Assembly (NCBI GenBank): GCA_903789505.1
Contig: CAIFEU010000017.1
Coordinates: 1-16,302, forward strand
Length of the DNA stretch: 16,302 bases
DNA from: an uncultured Coriobacteriales bacterium
GTDB lineage: Bacteria; Actinomycetota; Coriobacteriia; Coriobacteriales; UMGS124
Direction of reading: 5' to 3'
Shown here one piece after another: positions 1 through 8,333 of this stretch (its first letter is position 1; the number at the start of each line of letters is the position of its first letter). The notes below the pieces were generated by a model, which had not been told where the DNA came from, did no database searches, and was given only the letters and a program-made list of their open reading frames with translations. Made by a program: the position numbers and the translations under genes.

Positions 1-74
1 CGCATGGGACGCGCCGCACGACGCCTGCCGCGCCCCGCGCGCCGGACGGGCCGGAGCGGACGGCCTCGACAGAC

Positions 75-80
75 AAGGAG
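75..80 (+). promoter_or_regulatory. Ribosome binding site of pepF
   Basis: AAGGAG lies 5 nt before the ATG at 86 and fixes the pepF start. The rest of 1-85 is GC-rich and shows no promoter or gene that I can support. Confidence 0.8.
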
Positions 81-85
81 CCACC

Positions 86-1993
86 ATGACAGAAGACGAA
101 ACGCCCGCGGAGCCGGGCACGACGACCACTCCGATCGGCCAGGCGGGAGGGGTGACGGCACCGCACTTCGAGAGCCGCTCGCAGGTCGACGAGCGCTACA
201 CGTGGGACCTCTCCGACATGTTCGCCGACGACGGCGCGTTCGCCGCCGCGCTCGACGAAGCGCGCGGGCTGCCCGCGCGCTACGCCTCGCACCGCGAGAG
301 CGCCTGCGCGTCGGCGGCCGGGCTGCTGGCGTACCTGCGCTTTGACGACGAGGCGGGCGTCGAGCTGTCCAAGCTCGCCAACTACGCCGAGCGGCGTCAC
401 GACGAGGACACGCGCGTCGCGCTGTACCAGGACTACTCCAGCCAGGTGACCACGCTGGTCGTGCAGGCGCAGGGCGAGTCCGCGTGGTTCGCCCCCGCCC
501 TGCTCGCGCTGCCCGACGAGACCCTGGACGCCTGGTACCGCGAGGAGCCCGAGCTGGAGGGGTACCGCCGCAAGATCGACCAGGTCCGTCGCATGCGCGC
601 ACACGTCCTGCCCGCCGAGCAGGAGGCGCTGCTCGCGCGCGCCGGCGAGATGGCGGCACAGCCCGAGGTGGCGTTCTCGATGCTCAACGACGCCGACCTC
701 ACCTTCCCCGACGCCCTCGACTCCGCGGGCGCGGCCCACCCCGTCACCCACGGGACCTACATCCCGCTCATGACCTCGCCCGACCGCACCCTGCGCCGCG
801 GGGCGTTCGACTCCCTCTACGGCACCTACCGGCGCTTCCGCAACACCAGCGCGGCGCTGCTGGCCTCGCAGGTCAAGTCGCTCAAGTTTTTCGCCGACGC
901 GCGCGGCTACGAGAGCGCGCCCGGCGTGCCCGCGAGCCTGGCCGCCTCGCTGTTCCCCACCGAGGTGCCCACGCAGGTCTACGTCAACCTGATTGACGCG
1001 GTGCATCGCAACCTGCCCGCGATGTACCGCTACGTCGACCTGCGCCGATGCCGCCTGGGCGTGGACGAGCTGCACTACTGGGACCTGTACGCGCCGATCG
1101 TCGACGACGTCGACATGCGCTTCACCTACGAGCAGGCCTGCGACGTCATCCTGCAGGCACTTGCGCCGATGGGCGAGCGCTACCTCGACATCGTGCGCAA
1201 GGGGCTGTCCCAGCGCTGGGTCGACGTGTACGAGAACCCCGGCAAGCGCAGCGGCGCCTACTCCGCGGGCGGCTACGGCATGCACCCGGTCATCCTGCTC
1301 AACTTCCAGGGGACCCTCGACGACGTCTTCACGCTGATCCACGAGATGGGTCACTCCGTGCACACCTACCTGGCGTCACACGCGCAGCCCCCGGCGTACT
1401 CGGACTACGTGATGTTCGTGGCGGAGGTCGCGTCGACCTGCAACGAGTGCCTGCTGACCAGCTGGCTGCTCGACCACGCCGGCGACGGCTGCGACGAGCG
1501 GACCGCCCGCAGGCGCCGCGGCTACCTGGTCAACCACTACCTGGAGCAGTTCCGCACCACCCTGTACCGGCAGACGATGTTCGCCGAGTTCGAGCGCGAC
1601 GTCGCGCAGATGGCGGTGCGCGGCGAGGGCATCACCGCCGACGCGCTGTGCGCCCGCTACGCCGAGCTGAACGCACAGTACTACGGCGACGGCATCCGCC
1701 CCGACGACGGCATCGCGATGGAGTGGGCGCGCATCCCCCACTTCTACTACGACTACTACGTCTACGTGTACGCGACGAGCTTCGCCGCCGCGGTCTCCCT
1801 CTCCCAGCGCATCCTGCGCGAGGGGGCGCCCGCCGTGGACGACTACCTGGGCTTCCTGAGCGGCGGCAGCTCCAAGCCGCCGATTGACCTGCTGCGCGGC
1901 GCCGGCGTCGACATGGCGACCCCCGCACCCATCGACGACGCGCTCGCCCTGTTCGGCAGGCTCGTCGACGAGATGGAGGACCTCGGGGACTAG
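86..1993 (+). CDS. pepF: Oligoendopeptidase F (M3 family zinc metallopeptidase)
   Basis: This encodes a 635-residue cytosolic zinc endopeptidase that cuts short and medium peptides, a step in peptide turnover. The M3 zinc site is plain: HEMGH at residues 419-423 (His419 and His423 as ligands, Glu420 as catalytic base) and Glu447 in the downstream AEVAS segment as third ligand. The Tyr-rich stretch near residues 551-563 (HFYYDYYVYVY) and the GGS motif near the C-terminus are typical of PepF. The length is slightly above the usual 600 or so because the first 30 residues are an acidic, Thr/Gly-rich extension. The start is set by AAGGAG 5 nt upstream. It is followed by a 204-nt spacer and upp on the same strand; upp has its own -10 box, so the two are probably separate units. 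The family assignment is firm; the peptide preference is not visible. Confidence 0.96.
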   Translation: MTEDETPAEPGTTTTPIGQAGGVTAPHFESRSQVDERYTWDLSDMFADDGAFAAALDEARGLPARYASHRESACASAAGLLAYLRFDDEAGVELSKLANYAERRHDEDTRVALYQDYSSQVTTLVVQAQGESAWFAPALLALPDETLDAWYREEPELEGYRRKIDQVRRMRAHVLPAEQEALLARAGEMAAQPEVAFSMLNDADLTFPDALDSAGAAHPVTHGTYIPLMTSPDRTLRRGAFDSLYGTYRRFRNTSAALLASQVKSLKFFADARGYESAPGVPASLAASLFPTEVPTQVYVNLIDAVHRNLPAMYRYVDLRRCRLGVDELHYWDLYAPIVDDVDMRFTYEQACDVILQALAPMGERYLDIVRKGLSQRWVDVYENPGKRSGAYSAGGYGMHPVILLNFQGTLDDVFTLIHEMGHSVHTYLASHAQPPAYSDYVMFVAEVASTCNECLLTSWLLDHAGDGCDERTARRRRGYLVNHYLEQFRTTLYRQTMFAEFERDVAQMAVRGEGITADALCARYAELNAQYYGDGIRPDDGIAMEWARIPHFYYDYYVYVYATSFAAAVSLSQRILREGAPAVDDYLGFLSGGSSKPPIDLLRGAGVDMATPAPIDDALALFGRLVDEMEDLGD

Positions 1994-2098
1994 GGGGCGC
2001 GGCGCGCGGGCGCCGGCTCGGGCGCGGCCAGGGTGGCGGGACGGCGGGACTCCCCCGTCGACACCCCTCTGGCAGCCCCCGCCCCCTGCCCCCGCGCG

Positions 2099-2104
2099 TA
2101 TAAT
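2099..2104 (+). promoter_or_regulatory. -10 box of the upp promoter
   Basis: A perfect TATAAT stands in very GC-rich sequence 94 nt before the upp ATG. I see no good TTGACA-like -35 at 16-18 nt, so an activator or a degenerate -35 would be needed. The predicted leader would be about 87 nt, ending in the GAAGGAAG ribosome binding site (2184-2191). Confidence 0.55.
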
Positions 2105-2197
2105 CCCGATGACGCCGGCGCCTCCCGGAGCCGGCCGGGACGCCCCGCGGCGACCCCGGCACCGAGGCGCAGATCACACTGACGAAGGAAGCCACCC

Positions 2198-2824
2198 ATG
2201 AGCGAAGTGCACGTTCTGTCCCACCCGCTGATTCTCGACAAGCTCACGCGCATGCGTCGCAAGGAGACCTCGTCGCAGGACTTCCGCACGCTGCTGAAGG
2301 AGATCTCGCTGCTGATGGGGTACGAGGTCACCCGCGACTTCAAGACGACGATGAGCCGCTACGAGACCCCCATCTGCGAGGACGAGTTCCCCGAGCTCGA
2401 GAACCGCTTCGTGACGATCGTCCCGATCCTGCGCGCGGGGCTGGGCATGGTCGACGGCCTGCTCGAGCTCATGCCGTTCGCGCGCGTGGGTCACATCGGC
2501 ATGTACCGCGACGAGGCGACCCGCCAGCCGGTCGAGTACTACTGCAAGATGCCCCAGGGCGTCGAGAAGTCGACGATCATCGTGTGCGACCCGATGCTCG
2601 CGACCGGCGGCAGCGCCTGCGACGCGATCGCGGCGCTCAAGGCGCGCGGCTGCCACGACCTGCGCCTGATGAACCTGGTCGCCGCCCCGCAGGGGGTCCG
2701 CGCCGTCCAGGAGACTCACCCGGACGTGGACATCTACGTCGCGGCGGTCGACCGCACGCTCACCCAGCCCGCCTACAGCGCCCGGGGCCGGGGCGCCGGG
2801 GGGGACCGCATCTGCGGGACTATT
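2198..2824 (+). CDS. upp: Uracil phosphoribosyltransferase, C-terminus degraded, no stop at the family end
   Basis: Upp makes UMP from uracil and PRPP in pyrimidine salvage. Residues 1-200 match the family closely: VPILRAGLGMVDG near 75-87, and the PRPP loop at 131-139 (DPMLATGGS). The start has GAAGGAAG 6 nt upstream. The last 17 residues should carry the uracil-binding loop (family form roughly YIVPGLGDAGDR) but read YSARGRGAGGDR: the loop Pro, Leu and first Asp are lost. The inferred base changes nearly all run from A/T to G/C. The family ends around residue 208-209 (Thr, Ile at 2819-2824). Here the next codon is TAC instead of a stop, and the frame stays open to 3865, antisense to the next two genes. 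I annotate only the recognisable part. A local sequencing error, including a lost TAG/TAA at 2825-2827, explains this better than a real 555-residue protein; a decaying gene is the alternative. Confidence 0.88.
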
Positions 2825-2938
2825 TACCCCCCGGGGGCCGGGGGCCACCGGGGCAGGGGCCGCCCGCGTCCGGGGCGGGGCGGAAGCCGCGACGTGCCCA
2901 CGCGCCATGCCGCGGCGGCAAGGGGCTCGGGCAGGGCA

Positions 2939-2955
2939 CTCCGACGAGGTCGGAG
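2939..2955. terminator. Hairpin between the convergent upp and HAD genes
   Basis: CTCCGAC and GTCGGAG form a perfect 7-bp stem around a GAG loop, in the 210-nt spacer between two convergent genes. No U-tract follows on either strand, so it is at best an atypical terminator. The rest of 2825-3037 holds a G/C-only patch (to about 2880) and a tandem 11-mer (3006-3028), with no gene. Confidence 0.4.
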
Positions 2956-3005
2956 CGTGCCGCCCGGGCCCCTTCGCGTAGGGCGGATATCGGAGCGTCG
3001 CGCAT

Positions 3006-3028
3006 CGCCCGTCACGCCGCCCGTCACG
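3006..3028. repeat. Tandem 11-mer repeat, two copies
   Basis: CGCCCGTCACG occurs at 3006-3016 and again at 3018-3028 (period 12). Its first 8 bases recur at 3041-3048, inside the last HAD codons. It lies just after the HAD stop codon. It is short and may be chance in sequence this rich in G and C. Confidence 0.4.
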
Positions 3029-3037
3029 TGGCGCTGG

Positions 3038-3706
3038 TCACGCCCGTCGCGGGGCGCCCGGGCCGATCAGGGCCGCCCGCAGCTCCTGGGCCGAGTGCGC
3101 GACGGCGAGCGCGCCGGCGCGGCGCAGCTCCTCCTCCGGTGCGGTGCCGAACAGGACGGCGACCGTGGGAACGCCCACCTGCGCCGCGCCGAGCACGTCG
3201 TAGTCGCGGTCGCCCACCATGACGGCGTCGCCGGGCCGGGCGCCCAGGCCGCGCAGGGCGCGCCCCACCAGGTACGCCTTGTCGGCGTGGTCGGGGTCGT
3301 CCTGGGCGCTCACGTAGTCGAACAGGTCGAGCACGCCGTCGTCCTCCAGCATCGGCTCCACCATCCGCCGCAGCTTGGAGCTCGCGATGGCAAGGCGCCT
3401 GCCCCGCGCGCGCAGCTCGCGCAGCAGCTCGCCCATGCCCGGGTACAGCGGGTGGCCCTGCCGGCCGAGCGAGCCGTAGATCTCGCGATAGCGCGCGCAG
3501 ACGCGCTCGGCGTCCTCGGGAGGCATGCCGTAGACCATCGTGTAGCCCGCCGGGAACGGCGGGCCGATCAGGCGGCGCAGGTCGCCCATCTCCTCCTCGC
3601 TCATGCCGTACTCGGAGAGCGCGACGCGCGCGCAGGCGATGACGGACGCGGTCGTGTCCGCCAGCGTGCCGTCGAAGTCGAAGATCACGCAGGGGCGCTC
3701 GCTCAC
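3038..3706 (-). CDS. HAD-superfamily phosphatase (phosphoglycolate phosphatase/PpaX-like)
   Basis: This 222-residue soluble hydrolase has all four HAD motifs: I at 10-14 (DFDGT, nucleophile Asp10 and acid Asp12), II near 108-110 (ASS), III Lys143, and IV at 165-170 (GDRDYD). An alpha-helical cap lies between motifs I and II, the Gph/PpaX/PgmB-like arrangement. The substrate (phosphoglycolate, pyrophosphate, a sugar phosphate) cannot be told. The GTG at 3706 puts motif I nine residues from the start, as usual, but has no clear ribosome binding site. An in-frame ATG at 3829 has a G-rich sequence before it; it would add 41 Pro/Gly-rich residues and would place a 9-bp inverted repeat (3762-3798) inside the coding region, so I prefer the GTG. 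The gene lies 134 nt behind the M18 aminopeptidase on the same strand and may be cotranscribed with it. Confidence 0.88.
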   Translation of the reverse strand: MSERPCVIFDFDGTLADTTASVIACARVALSEYGMSEEEMGDLRRLIGPPFPAGYTMVYGMPPEDAERVCARYREIYGSLGRQGHPLYPGMGELLRELRARGRRLAIASSKLRRMVEPMLEDDGVLDLFDYVSAQDDPDHADKAYLVGRALRGLGARPGDAVMVGDRDYDVLGAAQVGVPTVAVLFGTAPEEELRRAGALAVAHSAQELRAALIGPGAPRRA

Positions 3707-3761
3707 CGGCAGGTCGACGCCGGTGTCGGCGCTCGCGCGCAGGTCGGCGCCGTCCCGCCCG

Positions 3762-3798
3762 CCGACCCCGTCCGGGGCTGCGTGCCGGGCGGGGTCGG
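3762..3798. terminator. 9-bp inverted repeat between the M18 and HAD genes
   Basis: CCGACCCCG (3762-3770) and CGGGGTCGG (3790-3798) are perfectly complementary around a 19-nt loop. It lies after the M18 stop codon and before the GTG start of the HAD gene. No U-tract follows. It could be a terminator or attenuator that lowers readthrough into the HAD gene. Confidence 0.45.
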
Positions 3799-3840
3799 GA
3801 GTGGACGCGCCGCGGGGGCAGGAGGGCATGACGCGGCCCC

Positions 3841-5301
3841 CTACGCGCGCAGGAACGCCTGGTAGGCGCGATATGCCTCGTAGATGTCGGCCTTGCTCGT
3901 GACCTCCCAGGGCGCGTGCATCGACAGGACGGCGACGCCGGAGTCGATCACGTCCATGTCGTAGCGCGCGAGGATGTAGGCGATCGTGCCGCCGCCGCCC
4001 GCGTCGACCTTGCCCAGCTCGGCGGTCTGGAAGCTCACGTTGGCGTCGTCCATGATGCGACGCACCTGCGCGACGTACTCGGCGGAGGCGTCGTTGGAGC
4101 CCGACTTGCCGCGGGCACCGGTGTACTTGTTGAACACGACGCCACGGCCCAGGTACGCGGCGTTCTTGGAGTCGAACACGCTGGCGTAGGTGGGGTCGAT
4201 GCCGGCCGAGACGTCGCTGGAGAGCATGCGCGAGTTGTGCAGGCAACGGCGCAGGGCGAGGTCGGAGCGGTCGGCGCCGGCGAGGGCGCAGATCTCGGCC
4301 ATGGCGTTCTCGAAGAACAGCGACTGCATGCCGGTGGCGCCCACGCTGCCGATCTCCTCCTTGTCGGCGAGGATCGTCAGCGCCGTGCGCGTCGGTGCCT
4401 CCACGGCGAGCTGCGCCACCAGGCTCGTGTAGGCGCACACCCGGTCGTCCTGGCCGTAGCCGAGCACCATGCTGCGGTCGAAGCCCAGGTCGCGGGCACG
4501 GCCCGCCGGGACGACCTCGAGCTCGGCGGAGAGGAAGTCCTCCTCCTCGATGCCGTACTTGTCGCGCAGGCACTTCAGCACGAACGCCTTGACCGGCTCC
4601 TTGGCGGGGTCGGTCGGCACGGGGGCGCTGGTAGCGGGCTTCTTCGCGCCCTTGCCCGCCTCGCCGGCGCCTTCCCCGGCGTCCTCGGCGCCCGCCAGCG
4701 GTCGGCCGCCCACCAGCACGTCGAGCGCCTCGCCCTCGACCACCTTGTCCGCCGTCTTCTCCATCTGCTCGCGGCCGAGGTGCGGCAGCAGATCGGTGAT
4801 GCAGAACACGGGGTCGGCGGGGTCCTCCCCCACCGTGACGGGAACGACGGTGCCGTCGGTGCGCGCGATGACGCCGTGGATGGCGAGCGGCATCGTCACC
4901 CACTGGTACTTCTTGATGCCGCCGTAGTAGTGGGTGTCGAGCAGGGTCAGGTCGTCCGACTCGTACAGCGGGTTCTGCTTGACGTCCAGCCGAGGCGAGT
5001 CGATGTGCGCCCCCAGGATGTTCATGCCACGCTCGAGCGGCTCGGTCCCGAGCTGCACCAGGATGACCGACTTGCCGTGCGTGTGCGCATAGACCTTGTC
5101 GCCCGGGGCGAGGCGCTTCCCCGACGCGACCGCCTCGTCAAGCGACCGATACCCGGCCGCGCGCGCCATCTCGACGGCCTTGGCCGCGCACTCGCGCTCG
5201 GTCTTGTTCGCCGAGATGAAGTCGATGTAGTCCGCGGCGAGGCGCTCGACCTGCGCGAGGTCGGCGCCGCCGTACTGCTTCCCGGCATTCCTGCCCTCCA
5301 T
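3841..5301 (-). CDS. M18 family aminopeptidase
   Basis: This 486-residue cytosolic dinuclear-zinc aminopeptidase removes N-terminal, often acidic, residues from peptides and forms large oligomers in known members. Metal and catalytic residues are all present: His99 and Asp101 (GAHIDSPRLD), Glu315-Glu316 (DKEEIGSVGATGMQS), Asp363 (SSDVSAGIDP) and His462 (SMHAPWEV). The stretch VVPAGRARDLGFDRS and the YGQDDRVCAY segment fit the bacterial M18 subgroup. An Ala/Gly/Glu/Lys-rich insert of about 30 residues sits near 200-235, where relatives have a short loop; it is probably a flexible surface loop. The start has GGGAG 5 nt upstream, at the ATG at 5301. It is divergent from the P-type ATPase and may be cotranscribed with the downstream HAD gene. 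With pepF it gives the window two intracellular peptidases. Confidence 0.94.
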   Translation of the reverse strand: MEGRNAGKQYGGADLAQVERLAADYIDFISANKTERECAAKAVEMARAAGYRSLDEAVASGKRLAPGDKVYAHTHGKSVILVQLGTEPLERGMNILGAHIDSPRLDVKQNPLYESDDLTLLDTHYYGGIKKYQWVTMPLAIHGVIARTDGTVVPVTVGEDPADPVFCITDLLPHLGREQMEKTADKVVEGEALDVLVGGRPLAGAEDAGEGAGEAGKGAKKPATSAPVPTDPAKEPVKAFVLKCLRDKYGIEEEDFLSAELEVVPAGRARDLGFDRSMVLGYGQDDRVCAYTSLVAQLAVEAPTRTALTILADKEEIGSVGATGMQSLFFENAMAEICALAGADRSDLALRRCLHNSRMLSSDVSAGIDPTYASVFDSKNAAYLGRGVVFNKYTGARGKSGSNDASAEYVAQVRRIMDDANVSFQTAELGKVDAGGGGTIAYILARYDMDVIDSGVAVLSMHAPWEVTSKADIYEAYRAYQAFLRA

Positions 5302-5421
5302 GGAGCTCCCTTCGTCGCCGTGTGGAGCCCGCCGCGACGCGCCTGGGCGGGCACCGCGGCGGGGGTCTCCCGGTGAGTATGCCCCATTCGGGTCGGCGGC
5401 ACGCGCAGGGAGCGCGATGGG

Positions 5422-5431
5422 GCGCATGCGC
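5422..5431. promoter_or_regulatory. 10-bp palindrome in the divergent M18/ATPase spacer
   Basis: GCGCATGCGC is a perfect palindrome 121 nt upstream of the M18 start. It could be a regulator site; the high GC content makes chance plausible. Elsewhere in 5302-5515 I see no convincing promoter for the M18 gene. Confidence 0.25.
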
Positions 5432-5515
5432 ACGCCAAGGGCATAACCTCCGCGACCGAGTGCGGCGCGGCGCGGCGCACGCGCGGTAATTCGACAGTTG
5501 TCGCTCGCGGGCGGT

Positions 5516-5542
5516 TTGACCCGCCATGCCGCAGGGTAGAGT
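5516..5542 (+). promoter_or_regulatory. Candidate promoter of the P-type ATPase gene
   Basis: TTGACC (5516-5521) and TAGAGT (5537-5542) are separated by 15 nt and followed by AAAA. The spacing is short; counting TTTGAC as the -35 gives 16 nt. This is the most promoter-like stretch in the 454-nt divergent spacer. A start near 5549 would leave a leader of about 205 nt before the ATG at 5756. Confidence 0.45.
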
Positions 5543-5548
5543 AAAAGA

Positions 5549-5755
5549 CCAGTGACTCGCGAAGAGGCCAAGGTCGCGGAGCATTCGACGCCCCGCGACC
5601 GTCCTTGCGCGCCGCGCCGGTCGGGCAGCCCGCGCACCAACACTCGGGCGCAACCCACGAGCCGGATGCCCAAGACGCAGTCTCACCGGCACGGGGGATG
5701 AGGCCCTCGCGCGCCGACGCGGATGGTGACGACAACAGCAGGAGGCTGTCGCTCG
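5549..5755 (+). promoter_or_regulatory. Long hairpin-rich 5' leader of the ATPase gene
   Basis: Several helices can be drawn. GGTCGCGG (5572-5579) pairs with CCGCGACC (5593-5600), a perfect 8-bp stem. CTCGGG (5643-5648) pairs with CCC-A-CGAG (5654-5661). GCCGG (5661-5665) pairs with CCGGC (5686-5690) and encloses AGAC/GTCT (5673-5683). ACAGC/GCTGT (5735-5749) holds the AGGAGG ribosome binding site (5740-5745) in its loop. No known riboswitch class could be matched by eye. A regulatory role is an inference from leader length and from the transporter gene that follows. Confidence 0.4.
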
Positions 5756-8296
5756 ATGACGCTCGCAGACAAGCCCGGCAACAGCGACGTCCCGCCCACC
5801 GGCCCCGCCGGGAGGGCGGCGACCGACGGCGGGGCCCGTCCCGCGTCCCCCTCGAGCGACGCGCAGGCGGCGACGGACGCGGACGCGAGCGCGGGCGAAT
5901 CCCCGTTCCCGGGGGTGGACGGCCTCACCTCGGCGCAGGTCGAGGAACAGCGCCGCGCCGGTCACGTCAACGTCGACGCCAGCGTCAAGACGCGCTCGGT
6001 GGGCCAGATCATCCGCGAGAACGTCGTCACGCTGTTCAACTTCGTCAACGTCGTGCTGTTCGCGTTCGTGCTGTACACCGGCTCGATCAAGAACGGCCTG
6101 TTCATGATCGTGATCGTGCTCAACACGGCGATCGGCATCGTGCAGGAGGTCCGCTCCAAGCGCGTGACCGACCGTCTGAGCATCGTCGCGAGCTCCGACG
6201 CCAAGGTCATCCGCGACGGTCGCCGCGTCGACGTGGCCCAGGACGAGGTCGTTCTGGGCGACTGCCTGGTGCTGGGGCGCGGAGACCAGATCCCGTGCGA
6301 CTCCACGGTGGTCGCGGGAACTGCCAAGGTCGACGAGAGCCTGCTCACCGGCGAGAGCAATCTGATACCCAAGGCCCCCGGCGACGCGCTGATGAGCGGG
6401 TCGTTCGTCAACTCCGGGCTGGTCGCGGCGCGCGTCGAGCACGTGGGGGCGGACAACTACGCGGCGCGCATCACCGCCGAGGCGAAGGCGCGCAAGCCCG
6501 TCAACTCCGAGATCATGAACAGCCTCAACAAGATCATCCGCTTCGTGAGCGTGGCAATCTTCCCGGTGGGCGCGGCGCTGTTCGCGAGCACGCACCTCGT
6601 CAGCGGCGTCGAGACGAACCAGGCCATCCTGTCGACCGTCGCGGCGCTGGTGGGCATGGTGCCCGAGGGGCTGATCCTGCTCACCTCGACGGTGCTCGCC
6701 CTGGCGGTCATCCGCCTCTCACAGAGAAACGTGCTCGTCCAGCAGCTCTACTGCATCGAGACGCTCGCGCACGTCGACACGCTGTGCCTGGACAAGACCG
6801 GCACGATCACGTCCGGCCGCATGCGCGTGACCGACCTGGTGCCCCTCGATGCGAGCGGCCGCGCGGCAACCGACGGCTCGCCGGACGCCGTGGCGTCGCT
6901 CGCGCGGACGCTGCGCGCCGTCGCGGCGGCCGACCCCGACCCCAACGCCACCGCCGAGACCATCGTCGAGTGGTGCGACGGGCACGGCGCGGGCAAGGGC
7001 GGCGCGGCGGGCGGAGGCGCGCTCAAGGCAGCCTCCTACGTCGCCTTCTCGTCGGAGCGCAAGTGGTCGGGTGCGACGCTCGCCAATGGCGAGAGCTTCG
7101 TGATGGGCGCCGCGCAGTTCGTGATGGGCGATCGCTTCGCGCTGGTCGCCGACGAGGTGGGCAGGCTCGCAACCCGCTCGCGCGTGCTCGTGCTCGCCCA
7201 GGTGGACGGCTTTGACGGCGAGGCGATCGTCGGCGAGCCGCGGGCGCTGGCGCTGGTCTGCATCGACGACGAGATCCGCCCCTCGGCGGCCCAGACGATC
7301 GACTACTTCAAGCGCCAGGGGGTCGACGTCAAGGTCATCTCCGGCGACGACCCCAAGACGGTGGCGGGCATCGCGCACGAGGTGGGCGTGCCCGACGCCG
7401 ACCGCTACGTGGACGCGACGACGCTCGACACCGACGAGAAGATCGCCGCCGCCATCGGCGAGTACCACGTGTTCGGCCGCGTGAAGCCCGAGCAGAAGCG
7501 CGCGTTCGTGCGCGCCCTCAAAAGCCAGGGGCACGTCGTGGCGATGACCGGCGACGGCGTCAACGACACGCTCGCCCTCAAGGAGTCGGACTGCTCGGTC
7601 GCGATGGCGGCTGGCTCCGACGCGGCGCGCAACGTCGCCCAGCTCGTGCTCGTCGACAACGACTTCTCCTCGATGCCCCACGTGGTCGCCGAGGGCCGGC
7701 GCTCGATCAACAACCTGCAGCGCTCCGCGTCGCTGTTCCTGATCAAGACCGTGTTCTCGATGGTCCTCGCGGTGCTGTTCATCTTCCTGCCCTGGCAGTA
7801 CCCCTACCAGCCGATCCAGATGACGCTCATCTCGATGTTCACGATCGGCCTGCCGTCGTTCGTGCTGGCGCTCGAGCCCAACCACGACCGCATCAAGGGG
7901 CGGTTCCTCGAGAACGTCATCGTGCGGTCGCTGCCCGGCTCGATTACCGTCATCGCGATGGACCTGGCGATCAACCTGGTGGGCTACCTGGCGCTGGGCA
8001 TGAGCTACGGCCAGGTCTCGACGACCTGCGTGCTCGTCACGGCGTGGATCGGCATCAACCTGATCTTCCGCATCTCCCGGCCGTTCACGCCGATCCGCGC
8101 GGCGCTGCTCGTGGTCGTGGCGGTCGGCTTCACGCTGGGCGTGACGGTGCTGCCCGGCCTGTTCTCGATCAGCCCGCTCACCCCCGAGATGCTCACCGTC
8201 GCGGGCGTCGCGGCGCTGGTCGCGGTCGTCCTGTTCAACCTCGTCTACAACGCGTTCGACCGCTGGCACGCGCGCCGTCAGGCCGAGCTGGTCTAG
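5756..8296 (+). CDS. P-type cation-transporting ATPase (CtpE/Ca2+-like)
   Basis: This 846-residue membrane pump couples ATP hydrolysis to cation movement. Motifs in order: actuator TGES at 198-201; PEGL at 303-306 in the fourth membrane helix; phosphorylation site DKTGT with Asp346; KWSGAT in the nucleotide domain; hinge TGDGVND at 598-604; then about six C-terminal helices from residue 660 on. There is no N-terminal heavy-metal (CxxC) domain, and PEGL rather than CPx argues against a copper, zinc or cadmium pump. The layout is closest to the CtpE-type actinobacterial calcium ATPases, so Ca2+ (or Mg2+/Mn2+) is the likely ion, by inference. The first 50 residues are a low-complexity Ala/Asp/Pro tail. 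The ATG at 5756 is preferred over 5723 because AGGAGG lies 10 nt upstream of it. The gene is alone in its unit, behind a long leader. Confidence 0.95.
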   Translation: MTLADKPGNSDVPPTGPAGRAATDGGARPASPSSDAQAATDADASAGESPFPGVDGLTSAQVEEQRRAGHVNVDASVKTRSVGQIIRENVVTLFNFVNVVLFAFVLYTGSIKNGLFMIVIVLNTAIGIVQEVRSKRVTDRLSIVASSDAKVIRDGRRVDVAQDEVVLGDCLVLGRGDQIPCDSTVVAGTAKVDESLLTGESNLIPKAPGDALMSGSFVNSGLVAARVEHVGADNYAARITAEAKARKPVNSEIMNSLNKIIRFVSVAIFPVGAALFASTHLVSGVETNQAILSTVAALVGMVPEGLILLTSTVLALAVIRLSQRNVLVQQLYCIETLAHVDTLCLDKTGTITSGRMRVTDLVPLDASGRAATDGSPDAVASLARTLRAVAAADPDPNATAETIVEWCDGHGAGKGGAAGGGALKAASYVAFSSERKWSGATLANGESFVMGAAQFVMGDRFALVADEVGRLATRSRVLVLAQVDGFDGEAIVGEPRALALVCIDDEIRPSAAQTIDYFKRQGVDVKVISGDDPKTVAGIAHEVGVPDADRYVDATTLDTDEKIAAAIGEYHVFGRVKPEQKRAFVRALKSQGHVVAMTGDGVNDTLALKESDCSVAMAAGSDAARNVAQLVLVDNDFSSMPHVVAEGRRSINNLQRSASLFLIKTVFSMVLAVLFIFLPWQYPYQPIQMTLISMFTIGLPSFVLALEPNHDRIKGRFLENVIVRSLPGSITVIAMDLAINLVGYLALGMSYGQVSTTCVLVTAWIGINLIFRISRPFTPIRAALLVVVAVGFTLGVTVLPGLFSISPLTPEMLTVAGVAALVAVVLFNLVYNAFDRWHARRQAELV

Positions 8297-8333
8297 GGCG
8301 CACGCAGCAGGCGACCCGCGCCACCGCCCCGCC

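Noticed and set aside
2198..3865. A single 555-residue protein beginning with Upp
   Set aside because: After residue 209 the sequence is Arg/Gly/Ala/Pro-rich, antisense to the HAD and M18 genes, and has no family resemblance. It is a readthrough of a missing stop.
3916..5376. Long plus-strand open frame (486 codons) antisense to the M18 gene
   Set aside because: It is a high-GC shadow: the composition is His/Val/Arg/Gly-rich with no domain, while the opposite strand has all M18 motifs.
5549..5700. A known metal riboswitch (M-box, NiCo, yybP-ykoY) in the ATPase leader
   Set aside because: Short matches such as GCCGGATGC recall M-box pieces, but the conserved core blocks and their order are not present by eye. 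It is left as an unnamed structured leader.
6719..8269. Long minus-strand open frame (516 codons) antisense to the ATPase gene
   Set aside because: It is Arg/Asp/His-rich with no family and mirrors the codon pattern of the ATPase gene.
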